Below, in pieces: positions 25,855 to 35,610 of a DNA stretch of 64,000 nucleotides. Each line of letters opens with the position of its first letter. The first letter of the stretch is position 1. Made by a program: the position numbers and the translations under genes. This DNA is from Massilia endophytica (GTDB lineage Bacteria; Pseudomonadota; Gammaproteobacteria; Burkholderiales; Burkholderiaceae_D), in NCBI RefSeq assembly GCF_021165955.1, contig NZ_CP088952.1:4340001-4404000 (forward strand), written 5' to 3'. Below the pieces are notes generated by a model that worked only from the letters and a program-made list of their open reading frames with translations, was not told the origin of the DNA and searched no databases.

Positions 25855-26652
25855 TCAGGCCGCCTGCTTCCGTTTGGGACGGAAGACGGCGGTATCTTCA
25901 TAGAATACCTTGTCCTGCTGCGGCCACCAGCCGGGAATGCCCAGCACGGGCAGCGGCGTGAAGCCCGCGCGCCCCAGGCCTTCTTCGGCCAGGCGGTGCG
26001 CGACCGTTTCGTCCAGCCAGGCGCGCTGCGCCTGGTCGTCCATATCGAAATAGCTCGAAGGTGCGCGCACGATGCGGGTATGCGCCGTAATGGCCTTATA
26101 GGGCGCGACCAGCTTTTCCATCAATGCGTGGCCAAAGAGGCGTACCTGCGCATCCCGGCCGAACATGCGGGCGCGCTCCACGAAGGCCTCCTGCCACTCG
26201 TGGTTGCGCAGGGCCTCTTCCAGCGCGTTCCCCTCCTCGCCCTCGCGCAGCACGAGCAGGGCTGCGTTCTCGTCGAAGATGGTGGCGGCGTCGCGGGCGG
26301 GGCCTCGCGACTTGCCGATGCCGTCCTGTGCAATCTGCGTCGCCTGCAGGGCATTCAGCTGGCGCTTGATGCGCGGGAAGCTGAGCCACACCAGGCCATT
26401 GAAGAAATCGTGCAGGTTGTCGCGCGTGGGCACTCCGCCCGTGGCGCCAATGAACTCCTCGTAAGCCATGCCCTCGGGCAGCGCGGACTGTGGAACGAAA
26501 CGCAGCGGCAGACCGCGGTGGTTGCGCAGGTCCAGCGCTTCAGCTTCGGCGCAGAAGGAGTCGATCACGCTGGCGGCATCGAGCCCGATGCGCGACGCGG
26601 CGGGCCGCACCGACTCGAACCATGGCTGCGGCCAGTCGATCTCCGCGAACAC
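25855..26652 (-). CDS. DUF3025-like protein of unknown function
   Basis: A 265-residue protein without signal peptide. The central stretch GVPTRDNLHDFFNGLVWLSFPRIKRQLNALQ and the later AAPYKAIT/HA-type segment are what I associate with DUF3025. No catalytic motif is recognised. It starts 9 bases after pyrC, so it is probably in the same transcript. Confidence 0.8.
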   Translation of the reverse strand: MFAEIDWPQPWFESVRPAASRIGLDAASVIDSFCAEAEALDLRNHRGLPLRFVPQSALPEGMAYEEFIGATGGVPTRDNLHDFFNGLVWLSFPRIKRQLNALQATQIAQDGIGKSRGPARDAATIFDENAALLVLREGEEGNALEEALRNHEWQEAFVERARMFGRDAQVRLFGHALMEKLVAPYKAITAHTRIVRAPSSYFDMDDQAQRAWLDETVAHRLAEEGLGRAGFTPLPVLGIPGWWPQQDKVFYEDTAVFRPKRKQAA

Positions 26653-26661
26653 TTTCCGTCC

Positions 26662-27711
26662 TCAGGCCATCTTCCAGTTGATGGTTTCGCCCGCGTTCAG
26701 CGGCACCAGCGCCTGCTCGCCGAAAGGCAGGGTTTGCGGCAGCGTCCACTGTTCGCGCTTGAGGGTGATCTTGCCTTCGTTTGGCGGCAGGCCATAGAAC
26801 GCCGGACCATTCAGGCTGGCGAAGGCTTCCAGCTTGTCCAGGGCGCCGGCGCGCTCGAAGGCTTCGGCGTACAGCTCCATCGCGTGCAGGGCGGTATAGC
26901 AGCCCGCGCAGCCGCAGGCGGCTTCCTTGGCACCTTGCGCGTGTGGGGCGGAGTCCGTGCCGAGGAAGAAGCGCTCATCGCCGCTGGTGGCGGCCGTGAC
27001 CAGGGCCAGGCGGTGCTCTTCGCGCTTCAGCACCGGCAGGCAGTAATAGTGGGGGCGGATGCCGCCCTTGAAGATCTCGTTGCGGTTGTACAGCAGGTGG
27101 TGGGCGGTGATGGTGGCCGCGATGGGACCGTCCGCCTCCGCTACATACTGCGCCGCATCCTTGGTGGTGATGTGTTCGAAGACGATGTTCAGCGCCGGGA
27201 AATCGCGGCGCAGCGGACGCATGACGCGCTCGATGAACACGGCTTCGCGGTCGAACAGGTCGATATCGGGATCGGTCACTTCGCCGTGGACGAGGAAAGG
27301 CATGCCCGTTTCCTGCATCGCCTCCAGCACCTTGTAGCAGTTGGCCAGGTCTGTGACGCCCGCGTCGGAATTGGTGGTGGCGCCCGCCGGGTAGAGTTTC
27401 ACGGCATGGACGAAATCGGTCTCGCTCGCCCGCAGGATCTCTTCAGGCGTGGTGTTGTTGGTGAGATAGAGCGTCATGAGCGGCTCGAACTGCATGCCCT
27501 GCGGCAGGGCCGCCAGGATACGGCCGCGGTAAGCCTCGGCAGCGGCCACGGTGGTGACGGGCGGCTTCAGGTTGGGCATGACGATGGCGCGGCCGAACTG
27601 GCGCGCGCTGTGCGGCAGCACGCTCGCCATGGTCGCGCCGTCGCGCAGGTGCAGGTGCCAGTCGTCCGGGCGGGTAATGGTCAGGCTGGAGGGGGCTTCA
27701 AAGGTAGACAT
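26662..27711 (-). CDS. pyrC: Dihydroorotase
   Basis: Third step of pyrimidine synthesis: cyclises carbamoyl-aspartate to dihydroorotate. It is a 349-residue type II enzyme with all metal ligands: His19 and His21 (HLHLRDG), carbamylated Lys105 (AVKLYPAG), His142, His180 and catalytic Asp253 (GTDSAPH), which match the E. coli residues shifted by three. A 7-base-arm hairpin lies in its leader. Confidence 0.98.
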   Translation of the reverse strand: MSTFEAPSSLTITRPDDWHLHLRDGATMASVLPHSARQFGRAIVMPNLKPPVTTVAAAEAYRGRILAALPQGMQFEPLMTLYLTNNTTPEEILRASETDFVHAVKLYPAGATTNSDAGVTDLANCYKVLEAMQETGMPFLVHGEVTDPDIDLFDREAVFIERVMRPLRRDFPALNIVFEHITTKDAAQYVAEADGPIAATITAHHLLYNRNEIFKGGIRPHYYCLPVLKREEHRLALVTAATSGDERFFLGTDSAPHAQGAKEAACGCAGCYTALHAMELYAEAFERAGALDKLEAFASLNGPAFYGLPPNEGKITLKREQWTLPQTLPFGEQALVPLNAGETINWKMA

Positions 27712-27722
27712 GGCGGCTCTCG

Positions 27723-27740
27723 ATATCGGAATCCCGATAT
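27723..27740 (-). promoter_or_regulatory. Hairpin in the pyrC leader
   Basis: Inverted repeat ATATCGG (27723-27729) and CCGATAT (27734-27740) with a 4-base loop, 12 bases upstream of the pyrC start codon. A TAAAAT sequence (27742-27737 on minus) overlaps it and might be a -10. In enteric bacteria pyrC is controlled through a leader hairpin; whether this one does so is unknown. Confidence 0.35.
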
Positions 27741-27762
27741 TTTACCTTTTCGCCCCTGCCGC

Positions 27763-28488
<726 letters not shown>

Positions 28489-28515
28489 ATCCGTCCAAAT
28501 CCGCCCGCCAAGCCC

Positions 28516-28533
28516 TGTGGATGGCCATCCACA
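28516..28533. promoter_or_regulatory. Perfect 18-base palindrome between divergent transporter genes
   Basis: TGTGGATGGCCATCCACA is its own reverse complement. It ends five bases before the -35 of the symporter promoter and lies 28 bases from the gltL start codon. Size, symmetry and place are those of a dimeric repressor or activator operator able to act on both genes. Confidence 0.6.
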
Positions 28534-28538
28534 CTCGC

Positions 28539-28568
28539 TTGACAGTTCACCATGCCCGCAAGGATACT
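28539..28568 (+). promoter_or_regulatory. Sigma-70 promoter of the symporter gene
   Basis: Consensus TTGACA (28539-28544), an 18-base spacer and GATACT (28563-28568), about 95 bases upstream of the start codon. Confidence 0.55.
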
Positions 28569-28664
28569 GCGGAACTTGCTGTTGATTGCCTATTAATTCA
28601 ACATTCTACCGGCAAACTTGCTCCCGGCGCACTGCAGAGGGACACAATCAGGAGATACGCGTAT

Positions 28665-29930
28665 ATGGAAAAGAAAAATCGCCTGACCACTTATATCCTG
28701 GTCGGTCTTGCACTCGGGGTTCTGGTTGGTTACCTCGTCAACGTGTCGATGGCTACGCCGGCCAGCTACGCGGACACCATGTCCCTCATCACGACGCTGT
28801 TCCTGCGCCTGATCAAGATGATTATAGCGCCGCTGGTGTTCTCCACGCTGGTGGTGGGCATTGCGCGCATGGGCGACGCCGGTGAAGTAGGCCGCGTGGG
28901 CATCAAGACGCTGGCCTGGTTCTTCATCGCGTCGGTGATGTCGCTGGCGCTGGGCCTTATCCTGGTTAACATCTTCCGTCCGGGCGACGCCCTGGTGGGC
29001 CAGCTGCCCGCGCACGCTGCCGCTTCCGGCCTGGCGACCAGCAGCCTGACGCTCAAGGAGTTCGTCACCCACCTGGTGCCTTCCTCCATCGTGGACGGCA
29101 TGGCGAAGAACGAGATCCTGCAGATTGTGGTGTTCTCCCTGTTCTTCGGCCTGGGCGCCGCCGCCATCGGCAAGAAAGCCGAGCCGCTGATCGAAGCCGT
29201 GGATGGCGTGGCGCACGTGATGCTGAAGGTCACCGGCTATGTAATGAAGTTCGCTCCCTTCGCCGTGTTTGCCGCCGTTTCCGGCACCATCGCCAAGAGC
29301 GGCCTGGGCGTGCTGCAGACCTATGGCGTGTTCATGGCCGAGTTCTACTTCGGCATCGTGATCCTGTGGCTGCTCCTGATCGGCGCGGGCTTCATCTTCC
29401 TCGGCCGCCGCGTACTGGCGCTGATTACCGAAGTGCGCGGCCCGACGCTGCTGGCCTTCTCCACCGCGTCCAGCGAAGCTGCCTTCCCGAAAACCCTGGA
29501 AGGCCTGGAGCGCTTCGGTGTGCGCAACCGCATCGCGGCGTTCGTGCTGCCGATCGGCTATTCCTTCAACCTGGACGGCTCGATGATGTACTGCACCTTC
29601 GCCGCCGTCTTCATCGCGCAGGCTTATGGCATCGAGATGTCCCTGGGCCAGCAGATGACCATGATGGCCGTGCTGATGCTCACCTCCAAGGGCATGGCCG
29701 GCGTGCCGCGCGCCTCGCTGGTGGTGATCGCCGCAACCCTGTCGCAGTTCAATATCCCTGAAGCGGGCCTCGTTCTGCTGCTCGGTATCGACCACTTCCT
29801 GGATATGGCGCGCTCGGCGACCAATGTGATCGGCAACAGCATCGCAACCGCCGTGGTGGCGAAGTGGGAGGGGGAACTGACCACACCCGCCGCACCGAAC
29901 AAGGAGTTGGCGGAAGCGCCGCTGCCGTAA
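28665..29930 (+). CDS. Dicarboxylate/amino acid:cation symporter (DAACS family)
   Basis: Inner-membrane symporter of 421 residues taking up glutamate, aspartate or C4-dicarboxylates with cations. Markers: RLIKMIIAPLVFSTLVVGIARMGD, the hairpin region AFSTASSEAAFPKTLEGLERFGV, GYSFNLDGSMMYCTFA, and LGIDHFLDMARSATNVIGNSIAT near the end. The ATG at 28665 has AGGAGA nine bases upstream; an in-frame ATG at 28521 falls inside the palindrome and promoter. The choice between glutamate (GltP-like) and dicarboxylate (DctA-like) is open. Confidence 0.93.
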   Translation: MEKKNRLTTYILVGLALGVLVGYLVNVSMATPASYADTMSLITTLFLRLIKMIIAPLVFSTLVVGIARMGDAGEVGRVGIKTLAWFFIASVMSLALGLILVNIFRPGDALVGQLPAHAAASGLATSSLTLKEFVTHLVPSSIVDGMAKNEILQIVVFSLFFGLGAAAIGKKAEPLIEAVDGVAHVMLKVTGYVMKFAPFAVFAAVSGTIAKSGLGVLQTYGVFMAEFYFGIVILWLLLIGAGFIFLGRRVLALITEVRGPTLLAFSTASSEAAFPKTLEGLERFGVRNRIAAFVLPIGYSFNLDGSMMYCTFAAVFIAQAYGIEMSLGQQMTMMAVLMLTSKGMAGVPRASLVVIAATLSQFNIPEAGLVLLLGIDHFLDMARSATNVIGNSIATAVVAKWEGELTTPAAPNKELAEAPLP

Positions 29931-29934
29931 AAAC

Positions 29935-29958
29935 AAAGGCTCCTTCGGGAGCCTTTTT
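29935..29958. terminator. Bidirectional terminator with TTCG loop
   Basis: AAAGGCTCC-TTCG-GGAGCCTTT followed by TT on plus and by GTTTTT on minus. It lies five bases after the symporter stop and can also end the Atm1-like gene's transcript from the other side. Confidence 0.85.
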
Positions 29959-30007
29959 AGTTGTGGCGCCATGCCGCAGACTGTGGCCGGCGGCGGACTG
30001 TGATACC

Positions 30008-30037
30008 GGGGACAGACCCCATCCGGGGTCTGTCCCC
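30008..30037. repeat. Palindromic GGGGACAGACCCC repeat element, second copy
   Basis: Perfect 13-base arms GGGGACAGACCCC (30008-30020) and reverse complement (30025-30037) with an ATCC loop. It shares its core with the element at 8784-8825 and lies 11 bases past the Atm1-like stop codon. Confidence 0.7.
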
Positions 30038-30048
30038 TCTGCCGCGAC

Positions 30049-31872
30049 CTATGCCGCTTCGGCGGATTCGTCTTCGCGGCGCGCCTGCTGGCGCTCCCAC
30101 ATCTGGGCATACAGGCCGCCCGCCGACAGCAGCGATTGATGCGTGCCGCGCTCCACGATGCGGCCGTGGTCGAGCACCAGGATCTGGTGCGCATCGGCCA
30201 CCGTGGACAGACGGTGTGCTATCACCATCGTGGTGCGGTCGCGCGCAATTTCCTTGAGCTGCGCCTGGATCGCCTGTTCGGACTTGGAATCGAGGGCGGA
30301 CGTCGCCTCGTCGAAGATGAGGATCGCCGGATTCTTCAGCAGTGTTCGGGCAATCGCCACTCGCTGCTTCTCGCCGCCGGAAAGCTTCAGGCCCCGCTCG
30401 CCCACCATGGACTGGTAGCCGTCCGGCAGGCTGTCGATGAAGTCGTGGATGGAGGCCGCCTTCGCCGCTGCGATGATCTCTTCCTTCGAAGCGCCCGGCT
30501 TGCCGTATCCAATGTTGTACTCGATGGTGTCGTTGAACAGCACCGTATCCTGCGGCACGATGCCGATGGCGTGGCGCAGCGAGTCCTGCGTCACCTTGCG
30601 CAGGTCCTGGCCGTCGATGGTGATCGAACCGCCGTTCACCTCATAGAAACGGTACAGCAGGCGCGAGAGCGTCGACTTGCCCGATCCGCTGTGGCCTACC
30701 ACCGCCGTGGTGGTGCCCGCGGCAATGGTGAAGTCCACATCGAAGAGGATCTGGCGCTTGGCCTCGTAGCTGAAATCCACGTGCGAGAACTTCACCTGTG
30801 CTCCGCTGGTCAGCAGGGGCTTCGCGTCGGGCGAATCAGCCACTTCGCGGTTTTCGTCCAGCAGCGAGAACAGGCGCTCCATGTCCGCCAGGCTTTGCTT
30901 GATCTCGCGGTAGATCACGCCCAGGAAGTTCAGCGGAATATACAGCTGGATCATGAAGGAGTTCACCAGCACCAGGTCGCCCAGCGTCATGCTGCCGTCG
31001 ATGACGCCCTGGGTCGCGCGCCACAGGATCAGGGTGACCGCCGTGGCAATGATGGCCGACTGGCCCGTATTCAGCAGGGAGAGCGAGGTCTGCGACTTCA
31101 CGGCCGCGCTTTCGAAGCGCTGCAGTCCCTCGTCGTAGCGCTTGGCCTCGTATTCTTCGTTGCCGAAGTATTTCACCGTTTCGTAATTGAGCAGGGAGTC
31201 GATGGCCTTGGTGTTGGCCTTCGAGTCCAGATCGTTCATGGTGCGGCGGAAGTGGGTGCGCCAGTTCGTCACCACCACCGTGAACACGATGTAGAGCACC
31301 AGGGCCGTGAAGGTGATGACCGAGAACCATATGTCGTAGTGGGTGACGAGATAGCCCAGCACCAGCGTGATCTCCACCAGCGTGGGCAGGATGTTGAACA
31401 GCGTATAGGAGATGAGCGAGCCCACGCCGCGCGTGCCCCGTTCGATATCGCGCGTCATGCCGCCCGTCTGCCGGTTCAGGTGAAAGCGCAGGGACAGCGA
31501 ATGCAGGTGGCGGAAGACTTTCAGCGCAATGGTACGCACCGCGCGCTGGGTCACGCGGGCGAACAGGAATTCGCGCAGTTCCGTGAACACGGTGGTGGAC
31601 AGGCGCAGCGCACCGTAGGCGACCAGCAGCGCCAAAGGCAGCACGAGCAGGGCATGGGGGTTGCCCGGCTTGATGGTCATGGCGTCCACCAGGTGCTTGA
31701 GCACGACGGGCACGCCCACGTTGGCCAGCTTGGCGCCGACCAGGGCTACCATGGCGGCCATCACGCGCCATTTGTAGACCCAGAGATAGGGCAGAAGGGT
31801 TTTCAGCGTAGCGAGGTCGCCGCGCCCGGATGGCAGGTCGGCTGGCGCGGCAGAGTAGGCGGAACGGCGCAT
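30049..31872 (-). CDS. ABC exporter of the Atm1/HMT type (fused permease and ATPase)
   Basis: Half-transporter of 607 residues. Six membrane helices in residues 30-320 include NYETVKYFGNEEYEAKRYDEGLQRFE, typical of the Atm1 family, which in characterised members exports glutathione-linked sulfur or metal species. The ATPase has Walker A GHSGSGKST, IPQDTVLFNDTIEYNIGYG, signature LSGGEKQR and Walker B ILIFDEATSALD. The ATG at 31872 (MRRSAYSAAP) is preferred to one at 31917 that overlaps the divergent promoter region. Substrate not determined. Confidence 0.93.
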   Translation of the reverse strand: MRRSAYSAAPADLPSGRGDLATLKTLLPYLWVYKWRVMAAMVALVGAKLANVGVPVVLKHLVDAMTIKPGNPHALLVLPLALLVAYGALRLSTTVFTELREFLFARVTQRAVRTIALKVFRHLHSLSLRFHLNRQTGGMTRDIERGTRGVGSLISYTLFNILPTLVEITLVLGYLVTHYDIWFSVITFTALVLYIVFTVVVTNWRTHFRRTMNDLDSKANTKAIDSLLNYETVKYFGNEEYEAKRYDEGLQRFESAAVKSQTSLSLLNTGQSAIIATAVTLILWRATQGVIDGSMTLGDLVLVNSFMIQLYIPLNFLGVIYREIKQSLADMERLFSLLDENREVADSPDAKPLLTSGAQVKFSHVDFSYEAKRQILFDVDFTIAAGTTTAVVGHSGSGKSTLSRLLYRFYEVNGGSITIDGQDLRKVTQDSLRHAIGIVPQDTVLFNDTIEYNIGYGKPGASKEEIIAAAKAASIHDFIDSLPDGYQSMVGERGLKLSGGEKQRVAIARTLLKNPAILIFDEATSALDSKSEQAIQAQLKEIARDRTTMVIAHRLSTVADAHQILVLDHGRIVERGTHQSLLSAGGLYAQMWERQQARREDESAEAA

Positions 31873-31925
31873 GGGAACGGGATAGCAGTTACAATTTGGC
31901 CCATTGTAGCCCTTCAAGAGAATTC

Positions 31926-32369
31926 ATGATGACCACGCCAGAGAACACGCCAATCGCCACCGAGAACCGCGGCCTGCCGCCGGGAAAGATGCCGGAACTG
32001 CGCGTGATGCCCGCTCCGGCCGACGCCAATGTCTATGGCGACGTGTTTGGCGGCTGGATCATGGCCCAGGTGGACATTGCGGGCTCCCTGCCCGCCACCC
32101 GCCGCGCCAACGGCCGCGTGGCCACGATTGCCGTGAATTCCTTCCTGTTCAAGAACCCCGTCTTTGTGGGCGACCTGCTCTCCTTCTATGCGGATATCGT
32201 CAAGGTGGGCAACACCTCGATCACGGTGAACGTCGAGGTGTATGCTGAACGCAACCGCCTGCAGGCCGTCACCGTCAAGGTGACGGAAGCGACGCTTACC
32301 TATGTAGCGACGGGCCCGGACCGCAAGCCGCGCCCCGTTCCGCCCCTCGAATCGCTGCTCCAGAACTAG
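31926..32369 (+). CDS. Acyl-CoA thioesterase, YciA-like hotdog protein
   Basis: Hydrolyses acyl-CoA to free acid and CoA. It has 147 residues in a single hotdog domain: ANVYGDVFGGWIMAQVDIAGSLPA, then VNSFLFKNPVFVGDLLSFYADIVKVGNTSI. The catalytic Asp of the YciA group fits NVYGDVFGG. Two adjacent ATGs (31926, 31929) follow AAGAGA. The phosphatase gene begins three bases after its stop, so the two share a transcript. Confidence 0.92.
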   Translation: MMTTPENTPIATENRGLPPGKMPELRVMPAPADANVYGDVFGGWIMAQVDIAGSLPATRRANGRVATIAVNSFLFKNPVFVGDLLSFYADIVKVGNTSITVNVEVYAERNRLQAVTVKVTEATLTYVATGPDRKPRPVPPLESLLQN

Positions 32370-32372
32370 GGC

Positions 32373-33926
32373 ATGCAGCGCCGCGTCCTGCTGCTCAACA
32401 CCTTGCGGCTCGCCGGACTGGCAGCCGTGGGCGCAGGCCTGGTTCTGCCTGCGCGTTCGGCGCCGCGCGGCAACGGAAAATACCCCTTCGTCCTTGGCGT
32501 AGCCTCGGGCTCCCCCCTGCCCGATTCCGTGGTGCTGTGGACGCGCATCCTGTACGACCCGCTGAACGCGGCCGCCATGCCGGAAACCGCCTTCACCGTG
32601 CGCTGGGAAGTGGCCGAGGATGAAGCCTTCCGCAATATCGCCGCGCACGGAACGGCGAACGCCCTGCCCGCGCTGGCGCACAGCGTGCACGTGGACGTGA
32701 AAGGCCTGCGGCCGGGCCGCTGGTACTGGTACCGCTTCATGCTTGACGATGCGGTAAGCCCGGTGGGCCGCACGCGCACGGCGCCGGGAACGCTGGAGAT
32801 GCCGGGCGCACTGAAGCTCGCCGTCGCGTCCTGCCAGCACTGGGAGTTCGGCTACTACGCCGCCCACCGCCACATTGCCGCGGCGGCGCCCGACCTGGTG
32901 GCATTCCTCGGCGATTACATCTACGAATGGGGCGCCTATCAGCTGGAGCATCCGCAGCGCGCGGTGCGCCGCGACGAGAGCTTTACCCTGGCCGACTACC
33001 GCGCGCGCTATGCGCAGTACAAGAGCGACCCGGATTTGCAGGCCGCGCACCTCGCCGCGCCCTGGATCGTGACCTGGGACGACCATGAAGTGGCCAACGA
33101 TTACGGCGGCCTGCGCGACGAGCTGCTGTCGCCGGACTTCGCGGCGCGCCGCGCAGCAGCCTACCAGGCATGGTACGAGCACCAGCCTGTGCGCCTGCCC
33201 GCCGCGGGAGGCTTCGACGACGTGCGCATCTACCAGCGCTACGACTGGGGCAGGCTGGCGCGCTTCCACGTTCTGGACAACCGCCAGTACCGCTCGCCCC
33301 AGGCCTGCCCGCGGCCAGGACGCGGCGGCTCCGCCTCCGTCTACCGGGCGGCCTGCGCCGCGCTGGCCGACCCGGAACGCACCATGCTCGGGCCACATCA
33401 GGAGAGCTGGCTGGCGGACGGCCTGAAGACGGCGCGCACGCGCTGGAATTTCATCGCCCAGCAGACCCTGATGGCGCAGTCCTCCCAGGTGCCCCTGCGC
33501 CAGGCAACGGACGGCCGCTTCTGGACCGATGGCTGGGATGGCTATCCCGCCGCCCGCCAGCGCCTGCTCGACACGCTTCGCAGCAGCAAGGCAGCCAATC
33601 CCATCGTTCTCTCGGGCGACGTGCACACTTTCTACGCGGCGGAACTGGGCGCGCAGGATGCTCCTGCCGTTGCAACGGAGTTCTGCGGAACCTCCATCAC
33701 CTCCAGTTCGCGCCCGCAGTCCCGCACCGAGGAGTACCTGAAGATCAACCCTCACATCAAGTACGGCCGCAGCGACCGGCGCGGCTTCATGCTGATGGAT
33801 ATCCGTCCCGAGCGGACGATGGTGCTGTTCCAGGGCCTGGAGAACGTCAGAAAAAAAGCCAGCGGCATCGGCACGCTGGCTTCCTTCGCGGTGGACGCGG
33901 GCAAACCCGGCTTCGTCCTCTCCTGA
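32373..33926 (+). CDS. phoD: PhoD-type alkaline phosphatase/phosphodiesterase
   Basis: Secreted metallophosphatase of 517 residues. The N-terminus MQRRVLLLNTLRLAGLAAVGAG has a twin arginine, suggesting Tat export as known for PhoD. Motifs: GVASGSPLPDSVVLWTR, the metal site FLGDYIYEWGAY, TWDDHEVANDYGG, LDNRQYRS and LSGDVHTFYAAEL. The gene ends with its stop codon directly abutting the stop of the convergent fadD gene, and its last 75 bases contain a terminator for that gene. Confidence 0.94.
   Translation: MQRRVLLLNTLRLAGLAAVGAGLVLPARSAPRGNGKYPFVLGVASGSPLPDSVVLWTRILYDPLNAAAMPETAFTVRWEVAEDEAFRNIAAHGTANALPALAHSVHVDVKGLRPGRWYWYRFMLDDAVSPVGRTRTAPGTLEMPGALKLAVASCQHWEFGYYAAHRHIAAAAPDLVAFLGDYIYEWGAYQLEHPQRAVRRDESFTLADYRARYAQYKSDPDLQAAHLAAPWIVTWDDHEVANDYGGLRDELLSPDFAARRAAAYQAWYEHQPVRLPAAGGFDDVRIYQRYDWGRLARFHVLDNRQYRSPQACPRPGRGGSASVYRAACAALADPERTMLGPHQESWLADGLKTARTRWNFIAQQTLMAQSSQVPLRQATDGRFWTDGWDGYPAARQRLLDTLRSSKAANPIVLSGDVHTFYAAELGAQDAPAVATEFCGTSITSSSRPQSRTEEYLKINPHIKYGRSDRRGFMLMDIRPERTMVLFQGLENVRKKASGIGTLASFAVDAGKPGFVLS
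33852..33883 (-). terminator. fadD terminator embedded in the phoD coding end
   Basis: On the minus strand AAGCCAGCG (33883-33875) and its complement (33865-33857) form a 9-base stem with a 9-base loop, followed by a run of seven T (33858-33852). It lies inside the phoD reading frame, 43 to 75 bases past the fadD stop. Confidence 0.75.
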
Positions 33927-35597
33927 CTACGCTGCCTTCTTCTCGTCGCGCAGCTGGCGGCGGATGATCTTGCCGACGTTGGACTTCGGCAGGTCGTCGC
34001 GGAACTCGATGTACTTCGGCTTCTTGTAGGCCGTGAGTTCGTGCTTGCAGAAGTCCAGCAGCTGTTCGGCGGTGAGTTGCGGGTCCTTGCGCACGACGAA
34101 GAGCTTCACCGCCTCGCCGGACACATTGTCCGGCACGCCGATGCAGGCCACTTCCAGCACGCCCGGATGGGCCGCCACCACGCCTTCCACTTCGTTCGGG
34201 TACACGTTGAAGCCGGACACGATGATCATGTCCTTCTTGCGGTCCACGATGCGGGTGTAGCCCCTTTCGTCCATCACGCCCACGTCGCCCGTCTTGAAGA
34301 AGCCGTCCGGCGTCATGGACTTGGCCGTTTCCTCGGGGCGCTGCCAGTAGCCCTGCATCACCTGCGGGCCGCGGATCGCAATCTCGCCCGCGGTTCCGAG
34401 CGGCACTTCCTTGCCGTCGTCGTCCAGGATGCACACTTCAGTGGACGGAATCGGCAGGCCGATGGTGCCCGTGAACTCGCGGATATCCACGCGGTTGGCG
34501 GTGGCCACCGGCGAGGTCTCGGACAGGCCGTAGCCTTCGATGATCGGCGTGCCGGTAATCTTCAGCCACTTGTCCGCCACCGCCTTCTGCACGGCCATGC
34601 CGCCGCCGTTGCAGACCTTGTAGCTGGAGAAGTCCAGCTTGGCGAATTCCGGATTATTGAGCAGCGCGTTGTACAGCGTATTCACGGCCGGGAAGACGGT
34701 GACGCGGTACTTGGCCAGTTCCTTCACGAAGCCTGGAATGTCGCGCGGGTTCGGAATGAGCACATTCAGCCCGCCCAGGCGCATGCCCATGAAGGCGCTG
34801 ATGGTGAGCGAATAGATGTGGTACAGCGGCAGGGCGCACACGAACACCACCTGCTCTTCCTGTGGCGCCATGTTCAGCCAGGCCTCGTTCTGCAGCACGT
34901 TGGCGATCACATTCCGGTGCAGCAGCACGGCGCCTTTCGACACGCCCGTGGTGCCGCCCGTGTACTGCAGGAAGGCGATATCGTCGTGATTCTGCTTGGC
35001 CGGGTTGAGCGAGAGGCGGCCGCCTTCGGCCATCACCTGCTTGAACGACACCGCATTCGGCAGCGAGAAGGGCGGCACCATCTTCTTCACCTTGCGCACC
35101 ACCATGTTCACGATGGCGCCTTTCACGGCGCCAAGCAGGTCGCCCATGGTGGCCACGATCACGTGCTTCACCTGCGTTTCGGCCAGCACTTCCTGCACCG
35201 TGTGCGCGAAGTTCTCCAGCACGATGATGGCTTCGGCGCCGGAGTCCTTCAGCTGGTGCTCCAGCTCGCGCGGCGTGTAGAGGGGGTTCACGTTCACCAC
35301 CACATAGCCCGCGCGCAGCACGCCCGCCATGGCGACGGGGTACTGGAGTACGTTCGGCAGCATGATCGCCACGCGCGCGCCCTGCGGCAGGCCTTTGCCC
35401 TGCAGCCAGGCGCCGAACTTCTGCGACATCTGGTCCACTTCGCCGAAGGTGAGGAACTTGTCCATGCAGACGTAGGCCTTCTTGTCGGCATACTTGCGGA
35501 ACGACTCTTCCAGCAGGTGCGTCACGGAGCGGTACTGCGTGCTGTCGATCTCCGCAGGAACGCCTTCGGGGTAGGATTTCAACCAGATTTTTTCCAT
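33927..35597 (-). CDS. fadD: Long-chain fatty acid-CoA ligase, second of two tandem copies
   Basis: Activates fatty acids with ATP and CoA for beta-oxidation. It has 556 residues: AMP-binding motif YTGGTTGVSKGA, IEGYGLSETSPVA, then TGDVGVMDERGYTRIVDRKKDMIIVSGFNVYPNEVE and the C-terminal lysine region PKSNVGKIIRRQLRDE. About two thirds of residues appear identical to the upstream neighbour. The ATG at 35597 is chosen because the product then aligns start to start with its paralogue. It follows it by 13 bases. Confidence 0.95.
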   Translation of the reverse strand: MEKIWLKSYPEGVPAEIDSTQYRSVTHLLEESFRKYADKKAYVCMDKFLTFGEVDQMSQKFGAWLQGKGLPQGARVAIMLPNVLQYPVAMAGVLRAGYVVVNVNPLYTPRELEHQLKDSGAEAIIVLENFAHTVQEVLAETQVKHVIVATMGDLLGAVKGAIVNMVVRKVKKMVPPFSLPNAVSFKQVMAEGGRLSLNPAKQNHDDIAFLQYTGGTTGVSKGAVLLHRNVIANVLQNEAWLNMAPQEEQVVFVCALPLYHIYSLTISAFMGMRLGGLNVLIPNPRDIPGFVKELAKYRVTVFPAVNTLYNALLNNPEFAKLDFSSYKVCNGGGMAVQKAVADKWLKITGTPIIEGYGLSETSPVATANRVDIREFTGTIGLPIPSTEVCILDDDGKEVPLGTAGEIAIRGPQVMQGYWQRPEETAKSMTPDGFFKTGDVGVMDERGYTRIVDRKKDMIIVSGFNVYPNEVEGVVAAHPGVLEVACIGVPDNVSGEAVKLFVVRKDPQLTAEQLLDFCKHELTAYKKPKYIEFRDDLPKSNVGKIIRRQLRDEKKAA

Positions 35598-35610
35598 CTT
35601 CTTGCCTCGT

